Shown piece after piece: positions 1 to 5,208 of a stretch of DNA of 5,208 bases. The stretch spans positions 1 through 5,208 of the forward strand of contig JAUWOI010000350.1 in NCBI GenBank assembly GCA_030612185.1. Direction: 5' to 3'. Below the pieces are notes generated by a model. The model ran no database searches. It was given only the letters and a program-made list of their open reading frames with translations, and had not been told where the DNA came from. Each line of letters starts with the position of its first letter. Positions within the stretch are counted from its first letter, which is position 1. Source of the DNA: Anaerolineae bacterium (lineage in GTDB: Bacteria; Chloroflexota; Anaerolineae; B4-G1). The translations under genes were made by a program, and so were the position numbers.

Positions 1-54
1 GGGCGCACGGATTGGATTGAGCCCCAGATTCGTTCCATTCTGAATTCGTTGTAG
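1..54 (+). CDS. C-terminal end of an unidentified plus-strand gene (partial)
   Basis: The first frame of the window is open from base 1 to a TAG at 52-54 and reads GRTDWIEPQIRSILNSL. This looks like an ordinary amphipathic C-terminal helix. The gene body lies left of the window, so no family can be named. If real, it converges on the DUF499 gene, and the inverted repeats at 87-205 would sit between two gene ends. Seventeen codons can be open by chance. A competing minus-strand reading with an ATG at 36-38 has no Shine-Dalgarno sequence and is less convincing. Confidence 0.4.
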   Translation, partial: GRTDWIEPQIRSILNSL

Positions 55-86
55 TGTTTCTGGAGAAAGGTTCAGGCCCCGTCCAG

Positions 87-205
87 GCCGATGAATGAAT
101 TCATCGGCTGCTAATCAAAGTGTGTTGAAACACACTCAAGAAGGGGCCAGAATAACCCGTTTCAACGGGTTTCTTGGTATCAGCCGTGTGTTTCAACACA
201 CGGCT
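87..205. repeat. Array of four perfect inverted repeats with 2-nt centres
   Basis: Four perfect dyads follow one another: 87-108 (arm GCCGATGAAT), 119-136 (arm AGTGTGTT), 154-171 (arm AACCCGTT) and 182-205 (arm AGCCGTGTGTT). Every centre is exactly two bases, GA in the first two and TC in the last two. The last three share the core GTT-GA-AAC or its complement, while their outer arms differ. Centres lie 30, 35 and 31 bp apart. The last dyad ends on the first base of the DUF499 stop codon. In RNA each would fold as a hairpin with a loop of about four bases. No strong U-tract follows any of them, so a terminator role is plausible but unproven. They could also be copies of a dispersed repeat. 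Confidence 0.8.
182..205 (-). terminator. Hairpin abutting the DUF499 stop, possible transcript end
   Basis: An 11-bp perfect stem (AGCCGTGTGTT paired with AACACACGGCT) begins at the stop codon of the minus-strand DUF499 gene. It is a stable GC-containing hairpin in the right place to end or protect the 3' end of the transcript. On the minus strand it is followed by GATACC rather than a run of T, so it is not a canonical intrinsic terminator. Confidence 0.35.
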
Positions 206-3200
206 CACCTCTCCTCGAACCCATAATGTTCAAACTTCAGCGTGCGGCTATTCTCGCTGATGGTGCGGACCGTGCTTTCGTCAAAGCCCTCCGGCCGCCT
301 GGCGTTGATCTCAAGCGTGACTTCGACCTCGCATCCAATCTGGCTGGTGAGCCGCTCGACGACCTCTTCGACGATCACTCCCATATCTTTGTTCACCCGG
401 CGTGGGTCGATCTCAACCCGCCCATAATAGCGCGACAGGACTTTCTTTGTTGGCTCTGAGGGTTTCGGTTCATCCCCACCTTTGGTTTCCTCATCGCCAT
501 CACCCTTGGTCGGTGGCTTTGGCTTTACCTCCGGTGGCTCAACGATGTGGTCTGGATGGACCAGGGTGCTGGTGTCGTCGAAGTAGATGTTGCCCAGGCT
601 GCGGATGACCAGCCCGGTGTGGTGGCCCTGCTCGCTCTTGCCCGTGGCGTAGGCAAAAGGCGCATCCAAGCGACCAACGCCGTCCTTGACCGCTTTCACC
701 AGCACCTCGCGGTCGAACAGGCGCGGGAGATAACAGTATTGGGCCAGGTATTCCCAGAGTTGCTTCAGGCGGATCTCCCAGCCGCGATCTTTGTTCCAGA
801 TGTAGCGGTCCAGTTCCATGCGTAGGATGTCGGGCGACCATTCGTAGATCAGGAGGCCGTCGTTGCGCAACTTGCGGACGGCGCGGTCGTAGAAGTTGTC
901 GTCGCCGCTGATCCTGCTGGCCTGAAACTCGATACCACCCAACGGATCGGGCTGAACGGGGACCAGCAGCCAACTATAGGCCGAGCGCAGACGCAGGTCT
1001 ACGGTTTCGTCGGCCTTCTGCAGACTGGTGGTCACCTGCCGGCGCTGCTGGGCGTCCAGGTTTAGTTCCTCTCGTTCATCTTGAATGGAGTTCCAGGCCA
1101 AAAGGTCGCGGACGGCGAGATTGAGCGGGTCGGCATCGTTCTCATCGGGAGCGATAAAGACCAGCATGTTCTTGTAGAGGCGCTGGGCGGTTCCCCGGCT
1201 CTCCAGGAATCTCTGCGCGCGCCTTAATGCCTCTGTATCGCCGGTGGTGCGTTTGTGGGTGGATTCGGGATGCAGAACGACGACACGCGCCCGCGCTTCG
1301 TCAGCGACGTCGGAGGTCTCGGGGGGGGATACGTGGAAGGCGGCAAAATCTCGATTTTTGGGAACGCGCCGCAGCCGAGCGATGATCTCGGCGTTCACTT
1401 CTTCTTCGGGAAAACTCTGGGCACGATCGCGGGCGAGTTTGTTGACGGTGGGGCGCGTGTCGTACCAGTAGCGGCTGCTGTCGGTGTAGAGGTAGGTGAG
1501 TTGCCCGCTCATACGCCGCAGGGCATCGCCGAACACGGCGGCAGGCTCGCCTGGCTGGGCGCACCCCAGGCGGATGCGAATTTCCTCCAGGCCGCGGACT
1601 CGCTGCTCGGCAACTGAGGGGGCGCTGCCGATGAAGACTGTGCGGGCCACGCGCCGGGAGGCGTTGTAACGCCCCAGGGCGGGAACATTGCCGTCAATGG
1701 TGAAGGGGCGGGACTCGGGGCCGTCTATGTCTATATCGAAGACGGCGGCCCAGGTATCGGGCAGGTAACGCAGTAGTTCGTTGCGCACCGGGGTCGCATC
1801 AAGGGGCAGTGTGCCCGGCATGATGAGCAGGGATTGATCGCCGCGCGTCCACAGTTGGTGGATGACGGCCGCCATCAGGCGCAGGACGCCACGGGTGCGC
1901 TGGAAGCGATCCATCGTTGACCAGTCCTGATAGAGCCGGTCGAACAACTCCGGGTGGATGGGATAGGCGGCCCGCATACGGTCCAGGTAGTCGCGCTCGG
2001 GAACGCCGGAGGGGAACTCGCCGGAGGCGTTGCGGTACATGTCGCCAAAACCGTTGATCACCCCGTCGCGCGCGGCGTAGTCTATGTCCGTGGCAAACAA
2101 CCGGCGGCGCACGATCTCAAAGCTCTCGGTGGCAGTGATCGGCTTCCAGACCGACTCGATGCGGCCGACGATGTGGGAGAGCGTCTCTAACACGACGCGA
2201 CCTGCCTCGCCACCGACCTCGATGTCCGACTCGGGTACCGCGATCAGCAATATGGATTCGTCCGAGCGCTTGACGGCCTCGGTGAGCGATTGCATGAAGG
2301 TCATGATCGACTCAAACGAACCGGCCGGGAGTCTATCTACGCCGTAGATATTGCGGGCGTAGGCGACCAATTCGTCAATGATGATCAAACACGGCCCGAA
2401 TTGGTACAGCAGTTCGCTGAGCGTGTTTGAGCCAGGGCTGACCCCTTTCAGGTCGGCCTGCTCGACCATGTTGTAGCCCTGCAATCCGCCGAGTTGGTAA
2501 GCCAATTCACCCCACAACGTATGGACGGTTGCGCCCGGGTATTCACGCGGCCGCGAAGGGTCTAGCGCAGTGCCGACCAGCACGGCACTGTTGGTTTCAG
2601 GCAGGTCAATGTTCCCGATCTGCTCTGCGATGCGCTCGCCACCGGGGAAATCGCTCAACTTGATCTGCCCGCTGCACAGGTGATACAGGGCCAACATGCT
2701 GTGGGTTTTGCCGCCGCCAAAGGCGGTCTGGAGTTGCGCGACCGGCTCACCCCCCTGTGCGGTCAAGCGCTTGATGCCTGTCGCCAGCAGGACCAGCAGG
2801 CCCTCGGTGAGGTAGGTGCGGCGGAAGAATTCGAGTGGGTCCTGGTATTCTGGCTCGGCAGTCCCGGCAATGACCTGCGACAGGTCCGCCGCGAACTCTG
2901 CCTGAATGTAACGGCCGCTGGCGACGTCTGGGTGGGGTTGAACGACCTCGCGCCACGGTTTGAGTCCCGCCAGTGTGGTGGCTTCCACCGGTGTAAGCGG
3001 CCCGGTATCCTTCTTGGCTTTTTCGGCCTCGGCCTGGAAGCGCAGGCGGAGCAACTCCCTGGCGATGTCGCCGACGTAGGCTGCCTGTTCGGGGGCGATG
3101 ACCATCTTGAGCAGGCGGGCGGCGGTATCGGCGATGCGGTAGGCCTCGTCGTTGCTAAAGGCACCCTGGTGGGCCCAGTTGTTGCGGGCGCCGATCATCT

Positions 3201-3495
3201 CGCTGACGTAGGAGCGGGCTGTGTGGCCCAGTTTGTCCTGAAAGACGTCGTTCCAACGCCGCCACATCAGATGCAGGCAGCCGTGCGTATCGAGAGCGGC
3301 CAGCAGTGCCTGATCGTCCGACAAGACTGCATCCGGCAAGCCGGGGTAGCCAGGGGTGGCGAGAGTATTGTCAATTTCGTTGACGTATCCCCTCTGGGAA
3401 TAGACGGTGCGAAACTCGCGCAGGATGAACGGCCCCAGGCCGTCTTTTAGGGCTTGCATAACTCGTCCAACGCGTTCTCTGTTGCTCAGTGCCAT
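205..3495 (-). CDS. HEPN(Swt1-type)-DUF499 AAA ATPase, anti-phage associated
   Basis: This is an intact 1096-residue cytosolic protein; I see no signal peptide or membrane segment. Residues about 8-130 resemble the Swt1-type HEPN domain, with the catalytic R-x4-H motif at R104-H109 (RNNWAH), which predicts RNase activity. Residues about 220-560 form the DUF499/COG1483 P-loop ATPase: Walker A AFGGGKTH at 258-265, Walker B LIIIDE at 370-375, a sensor-1-like strand ILLIAVPESD at 415-424, and the family block HPELFDRLYQDW / FQRTRGVLRLMA at 514-542 with candidate arginine fingers. A charged Pro/Lys/Asp/Glu linker at about 987-1017 leads to a small C-terminal domain. The ATG is set by AGGAGG five bases upstream. 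Related ATPases usually neighbour DUF1156 methyltransferases and DUF3780 proteins in phage-defence loci, and a DUF1156 remnant lies upstream here. Family assignment is confident; an RNase effector role is inferred. Confidence 0.9.
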   Translation of the reverse strand: MALSNRERVGRVMQALKDGLGPFILREFRTVYSQRGYVNEIDNTLATPGYPGLPDAVLSDDQALLAALDTHGCLHLMWRRWNDVFQDKLGHTARSYVSEMIGARNNWAHQGAFSNDEAYRIADTAARLLKMVIAPEQAAYVGDIARELLRLRFQAEAEKAKKDTGPLTPVEATTLAGLKPWREVVQPHPDVASGRYIQAEFAADLSQVIAGTAEPEYQDPLEFFRRTYLTEGLLVLLATGIKRLTAQGGEPVAQLQTAFGGGKTHSMLALYHLCSGQIKLSDFPGGERIAEQIGNIDLPETNSAVLVGTALDPSRPREYPGATVHTLWGELAYQLGGLQGYNMVEQADLKGVSPGSNTLSELLYQFGPCLIIIDELVAYARNIYGVDRLPAGSFESIMTFMQSLTEAVKRSDESILLIAVPESDIEVGGEAGRVVLETLSHIVGRIESVWKPITATESFEIVRRRLFATDIDYAARDGVINGFGDMYRNASGEFPSGVPERDYLDRMRAAYPIHPELFDRLYQDWSTMDRFQRTRGVLRLMAAVIHQLWTRGDQSLLIMPGTLPLDATPVRNELLRYLPDTWAAVFDIDIDGPESRPFTIDGNVPALGRYNASRRVARTVFIGSAPSVAEQRVRGLEEIRIRLGCAQPGEPAAVFGDALRRMSGQLTYLYTDSSRYWYDTRPTVNKLARDRAQSFPEEEVNAEIIARLRRVPKNRDFAAFHVSPPETSDVADEARARVVVLHPESTHKRTTGDTEALRRAQRFLESRGTAQRLYKNMLVFIAPDENDADPLNLAVRDLLAWNSIQDEREELNLDAQQRRQVTTSLQKADETVDLRLRSAYSWLLVPVQPDPLGGIEFQASRISGDDNFYDRAVRKLRNDGLLIYEWSPDILRMELDRYIWNKDRGWEIRLKQLWEYLAQYCYLPRLFDREVLVKAVKDGVGRLDAPFAYATGKSEQGHHTGLVIRSLGNIYFDDTSTLVHPDHIVEPPEVKPKPPTKGDGDEETKGGDEPKPSEPTKKVLSRYYGRVEIDPRRVNKDMGVIVEEVVERLTSQIGCEVEVTLEINARRPEGFDESTVRTISENSRTLKFEHYGFEER

Positions 3496-3500
3496 GATCT

Positions 3501-3506
3501 CCTCCT
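3501..3506 (-). promoter_or_regulatory. Ribosome binding site of the DUF499 gene
   Basis: The minus strand reads AGGAGG here, a perfect Shine-Dalgarno core, followed by five bases (AGATC) and ATG at 3495-3493. It fixes the start codon. The large palindromic repeat starts only two bases beyond it, so a structured element sits directly against the translation start of the ATPase gene. Confidence 0.85.
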
Positions 3507-3508
3507 GT

Positions 3509-3612
3509 CGTCATTGCGAGGAGCGCAGCGACGAAGCAATCTCCACCTATGTCACGTTGGAGATTGCCACCGCGAGTACTCGTGGCGGTGCTTCGCTACG
3601 CTCGCAATGACG
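3509..3612. repeat. Large nested palindromic repeat, copy A
   Basis: The outer 12-bp arms CGTCATTGCGAG (3509-3520) and CTCGCAATGACG (3601-3612) are perfect complements. Inside them lies a second perfect pair, GCAATCTCCA (3536-3545) with TGGAGATTGC (3558-3567). The right arm also carries an inserted mini-palindrome centred on CGAGTACTCG (3573-3582). From memory, repeats built on 'tcattgcgag...gcaatctcc' occur widely in bacterial genomes. This copy fills almost all of the gap between the GIY-YIG stop codon and the DUF499 ribosome binding site, and would fold strongly in a read-through transcript. Confidence 0.85.
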
Positions 3613-3619
3613 TGATCGC

Positions 3620-3907
3620 TCATATTTCCTCGTACAAATCCTTCCACTCGGGGTTCATCTCGTTGACCAGGTCAAGTTTCTTCTGCCGTGAACCGGCCTT
3701 GATTTGCTTCTCTCTCGCAATTGCCGAAAGTGCGTCAGCAAACACCTCGTAATAGACGAGTTTGGTGACGTTGTATCTGCTCGTGAAACCGCCTCCCTGT
3801 CCAATCCTGTGTTCGTAAGCGCGTCTCTTCAGGTTGTTGGTCATGCCGGTGTAGATGACGGTGTTATACTTGTTTGTCATAATGTAGATATAGTATTGCT
3901 TGGTCAT
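3620..3907 (-). CDS. Small GIY-YIG nuclease (COG2827/URI type)
   Basis: This 95-residue protein is a stand-alone GIY-YIG domain of the usual family size. Counting from the chosen ATG, the GIY-like strand is YYIYIM at 5-10 and the YIG-like motif is YTGMTNN at 19-25. The catalytic-type Arg is at 28 or 29, His at 33, the metal-binding Glu is at 66 in AREKQIK, and the family's C-terminal NPEWKDLY is at 85-92. All expected active-site positions look present, so it is probably an active DNA endonuclease. Its cellular role is unknown. The TTG at 3910-3908 could also start it, but GAGGGGG at 3918-3912 is better spaced for the ATG. Its codons are clearly more AT-rich than those of both neighbours, which suggests separate acquisition. 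Palindromic repeats lie 7 bases after its stop and 18 bases before its start. Confidence 0.9.
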   Translation of the reverse strand: MTKQYYIYIMTNKYNTVIYTGMTNNLKRRAYEHRIGQGGGFTSRYNVTKLVYYEVFADALSAIAREKQIKAGSRQKKLDLVNEMNPEWKDLYEEI

Positions 3908-3911
3908 CAAT

Positions 3912-3918
3912 CCCCCTC
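3912..3918 (-). promoter_or_regulatory. Ribosome binding site of the GIY-YIG gene
   Basis: The minus strand reads GAGGGGG, a fair Shine-Dalgarno sequence. The distance from its last G is four bases to the ATG (3907-3905) but only one base to the in-frame TTG (3910-3908), so the ATG is preferred. Confidence 0.55.
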
Positions 3919-3925
3919 AGCCTCC

Positions 3926-4009
3926 GTCATTGCGAGCGCAGCGAATCCACCCATCATTGCGAGCGTAGCGAATCCACCCGTCATTGCGAGCGTAGCGAAG
4001 CAATCTCCA
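3926..4009 (+). repeat. Three tandem units of the 'tcattgcgag' repeat
   Basis: Two 27-bp units at 3926-3952 and 3953-3979 differ at two positions. Each begins (G/A)TCATTGCGAGCG and ends GCGAATCCACCC. They are followed by a 30-bp unit at 3980-4009 that keeps the full GAAGCAATCTCCA end and forms the left arm of copy B. The first two units lack the GCAATCTCCA end, so they look like degenerate half-repeats stacked beside a complete one. They lie just upstream of the GIY-YIG ribosome binding site. Confidence 0.85.
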
Positions 4010-4024
4010 ATGTGCTTGTATCTG

Positions 4025-4156
4025 ACTGGAATTATGATATAAGGATTATGTCAAGTTACATACCGCCATATCTGGGGTATTGCAGCAAGAAATCCCATAT
4101 ATGGGGATGTGAAACTGGCTGAAAGGCTCATTTTGGGCTTATATCATAATTCCAGT
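4025..4156. mobile_element. 132-bp MITE with 19-bp perfect TIRs and 5-bp target duplication
   Basis: ACTGGAATTATGATATAAG at 4025-4043 is the exact reverse complement of 4138-4156. The element is flanked by the direct repeat ATCTG (4020-4024 and 4157-4161), as expected of a target-site duplication. It has no coding capacity, so it would be a non-autonomous miniature element mobilised in trans. The interior holds two CCATAT-type palindromes, CCATATCTGG (4066-4075) and CCCATATATGGG (4094-4105), about 29 bp apart. Removing the element and one ATCTG restores a short loop between the inner arms of copy B, so it inserted into an existing repeat. The transposase family cannot be named from the ends alone. 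Confidence 0.85.
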
Positions 4157-4185
4157 ATCTGATCTATACCCAACTTTGGAGATTG

Positions 4186-4213
4186 CCACCGCGAGTACTC
4201 CACTGCGAGTACT
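4186..4213 (+). repeat. 14-bp tandem duplication inside copy B
   Basis: CCACCGCGAGTACT (4186-4199) is followed directly by CCACTGCGAGTACT (4200-4213), one mismatch apart. Copy A has a single version at 3567-3580. The duplication is probably replication slippage or nested insertion within the palindrome arm. Confidence 0.75.
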
Positions 4214-4288
4214 CGTGGCAGGCGTGGCGGTGCTTCGTCGCCGCCCGCCACGCTTCGCTCGCGGCTTCGACTCCTCGCAATGACAGGA

Positions 4289-5076
4289 TCATAACAACCG
4301 TCCTTGCTGATACTGCTCCTTAAACTCCCGCGCCTGCTCCTGGCTGGCGCTCCAGGAGATGGCCAGGGTGTTGTAGTCCCGGGCGTGTTCGGCCCAGCCC
4401 TTGCGCTCGCAGATGGAGTAGAGCCGGTAGGCCAACTGCCGTGCCTGCGCCGCCAGGTCCGGGGGCATTTTGGCCAGCAGCATCGCTGCGCCCTCTTCGC
4501 CGTGGGTATTCAGCCGCTCGATGAGGTGGTGGGTGGCCTCCCACGTCGTCAACCGCTCGCCGGTGGAGGGGTCCCAGCCAGGGTCCAGTTCCGACCAGTG
4601 ATAGAGGCGCACCTTGCCCGCGCCGGACACCAGCACGCCGGCGTGGGCCAGGCCGTCCACGCCGGTGTTCTTGGCGCGGGCCAGGACGTCGGCCTGACCG
4701 AAGGGGCCTTGCTCGAAGCCGAACTGCTCGAACCAGGCCAGGGCGAAGCGGGAATCGGCGTCAGTGTAGCCCTCCTGCTCGGCCAGGTAGGCGTCGAGTT
4801 CGTGGTTGATGATCTGGAGGGCGGTGCGGACGGTGAGCCGGTCGCCGTTGGGCTCCAGCACCTGGCTGTAGCGGCTGTAGACGGCCATCCCTGGGCCGAT
4901 GGAGGCCTGGGCCAGGTCGACGGGGGCGATGTTGCCTGACTGCATCTCGCGGAGGGCGGCGGGGAGTTCCTGGCGGAGGGCGTTGACGAAGGCTCGGCGG
5001 GAGGTCATAGGTGCATCCACCGGGCGCGGACGACAAACAAGCACAATGGATGAAGCAAGTACATTTACTGTCCGTT
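4289..5076 (-). pseudogene. C-terminal remnant of a DUF1156 (COG1743) DNA methyltransferase
   Basis: The frame reads as the C-terminal part of the DUF1156 adenine-specific methyltransferases. Recognisable blocks, in order, are LASSIVLVCRPRP, GNIAPVDLAQASIGPGMAV, YSRYSQVLE, LTVRTALQIIN, ALAWFEQFGFEQGPFG, ARAKNTGVDGL, LTTWEATHHLIERL and AYRLYSICERKGWAEHA. Full-length members are roughly 900-1000 residues with the catalytic DPPY-type motifs upstream; only about 260 residues are here, so no methyl transfer is expected from this piece. Family similarity appears to start near the ERTVNVLASS stretch (about 5076) and is lost in AT-rich sequence beyond, where the frame meets a TAA at 5165-5167. A product could start at ATG 5008-5006 (239 residues) or TTG 5137-5135, neither with a convincing ribosome binding site. 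It is the expected upstream partner of the DUF499 gene. The missing part may resume beyond the window if this is a simple insertion. Confidence 0.8.
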
Positions 5077-5077
5077 C

Positions 5078-5208
5078 GCTGAAAATTTTTATGAAATCGC
5101 CAATTCCCTTACCGCCATATATGGGGGTATTGTGCAAAATTTGCCCATATATGGTGGTGACCAGTTAGCTTGAACAAGGTAAATTTCAACAAGTAGGCGT
5201 TCTCAATA
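5078..5208. mobile_element. Probable diverged MITE-like element at the gene break (partial)
   Basis: The segment 5110-5160 aligns by eye with the MITE interior 4061-4110: both read TACCGCCATAT-TGGGG, then TATTG, GCAA and CCCATATATGG with the same spacing. Similarity weakens outward. A left end near 5078 (CTGAAAATT, compare CTGGAATTAT) would put the right end just past the window edge if the length is the same. It begins where DUF1156 similarity stops. No terminal repeats or target duplication can be confirmed here, so the limits are a guess. Confidence 0.4.
5111..5158. repeat. Inverted repeat built from two CCATATATGG palindromes
   Basis: The arms ACCGCCATATATGGG (5111-5125, one base off within the G run) and CCCATATATGGTGGT (5144-5158) pair along the whole arm with one G-T. 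Each arm contains the perfect 10-bp palindrome CCATATATGG (5115-5124 and 5145-5154), with centres 30 bp apart. The same arrangement, less perfect, is inside the MITE at 4063-4106. It may be a hairpin of the mobile element or a paired protein-binding site. Confidence 0.75.

Larger units (their letters stand above)
3980..4284. repeat. Large nested palindromic repeat, copy B, enlarged by insertions
   Basis: The outer arms GTCATTGCGAG (3980-3990) and CTCGCAATGAC (4274-4284) and the inner arms GCAATCTCCA (4000-4009) and TGGAGATTGC (4177-4186) match copy A. Here the loop is expanded by a 132-bp MITE and the right arm by extra palindromic sequence: a duplicated GCGAGTACTC block (4186-4213) and a hairpin with GCGTGGCG at 4222-4229 paired to CGCCACGC at 4246-4253. 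It ends five bases before the stop codon of the DUF1156 remnant. Together with the units to its left it accounts for nearly all of the gene-free stretch 3908-4288. Confidence 0.85.

Noticed and set aside
1..38. Minus-strand gene start at ATG 36-38 running off the left edge
   Set aside because: No Shine-Dalgarno sequence precedes it, and the plus-strand reading ending in TAG at 52-54 looks more like protein, though both are very short.
87..205. CRISPR-like array suggested by GTTTCAAC cores at 30-35 bp spacing
   Set aside because: The arms differ from unit to unit and only the short core recurs, so there is no repeat of CRISPR length and no spacer/repeat distinction.
2680..3450. Long plus-strand open frame (256 codons) opposite the DUF499 gene
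   Set aside because: It lies wholly antisense to a well-supported ATPase, has no recognisable domain or ribosome binding site, and is a typical GC-rich shadow frame.
3926..4009. Possible CRISPR array from tandem repeats
   Set aside because: The units are contiguous with no spacers, and belong to a dispersed palindrome family.
4026..4054. Promoter inside the MITE: TTGACA (minus strand, 4054-4049) as a -35 box pointing at the GIY-YIG gene
   Set aside because: The only -10-like hexamers (CATAAT, TATATC) fall at about 12 bp or less, too close for a sigma-70 promoter, so the call is not supported.
4304..4939. Plus-strand open frame (211 codons) opposite the DUF1156 remnant
   Set aside because: The Gly/Val/Leu/Gln-rich composition is that of an antisense frame, while the minus strand matches a known family.
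5006..5137. Treating the DUF1156 fragment as a complete gene starting at TTG 5137 or ATG 5008
   Set aside because: Neither start has a convincing Shine-Dalgarno sequence, conserved family sequence continues upstream of the ATG, and the TTG lies inside the repeat element.
5109..5207. Minus-strand open frame entering from the right edge and ending at TAA 5111-5109
   Set aside because: It runs through the CCATATATGG hairpin, does not resemble any family, and 32 codons at a window edge is weak evidence.

Overview
The window carries two recognisable parts of one defence-associated gene family set, both on the minus strand, with repeats and a small nuclease gene between them. The GC-rich coding style, the rRNA-independent protein resemblances and the dispersed 'tcattgcgag...gcaatctcc' palindromes fit a GC-rich environmental bacterium. 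Chloroflexota (Anaerolineae-like) is my best guess from memory of similar loci, but nothing here proves it.

Layout, left to right. Positions 1-54 hold what looks like the last 17 codons of a plus-strand gene that converges on the next gene. Positions 55-204 are a convergent intergenic gap with four evenly spaced perfect inverted repeats, each with a 2-nt centre (GA or TC). Positions 205-3495 (minus) encode an intact 1096-residue protein: an N-terminal Swt1-type HEPN domain (predicted RNase) fused to a DUF499/COG1483 AAA-type ATPase. Positions 3509-3612 are a large palindromic repeat (copy A) ending next to the ribosome binding site of that gene. Positions 3620-3907 (minus) encode a 95-residue GIY-YIG nuclease of the COG2827 type. 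Positions 3908-4288 have no gene; they hold two tandem half-units, a second and enlarged palindromic repeat (copy B), and a 132-bp MITE with 19-bp perfect terminal inverted repeats and a 5-bp target duplication, inserted in the loop of copy B. Positions 4289 to about 5076 (minus) are the C-terminal quarter of a DUF1156/COG1743 adenine-specific DNA methyltransferase. The catalytic part is absent, and the break lies next to a second, diverged element (about 5078-5208) that shares the CCATATATGG hairpin core of the MITE.

How the parts relate. DUF1156 methyltransferases and DUF499 ATPases are usual neighbours in anti-phage loci, often with a DUF3780 protein and a helicase. Here the ATPase with its HEPN domain is intact, the methyltransferase is a remnant within this window, and a GIY-YIG nuclease sandwiched between palindromes occupies the space between them. 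The simplest reading is a defence locus eroded or rearranged by small palindromic elements. The most interesting open idea is that the GIY-YIG nuclease and its flanking palindromes form a REP/RAYT-like nuclease-plus-repeat unit. I see no tRNA, rRNA, riboswitch or CRISPR array.
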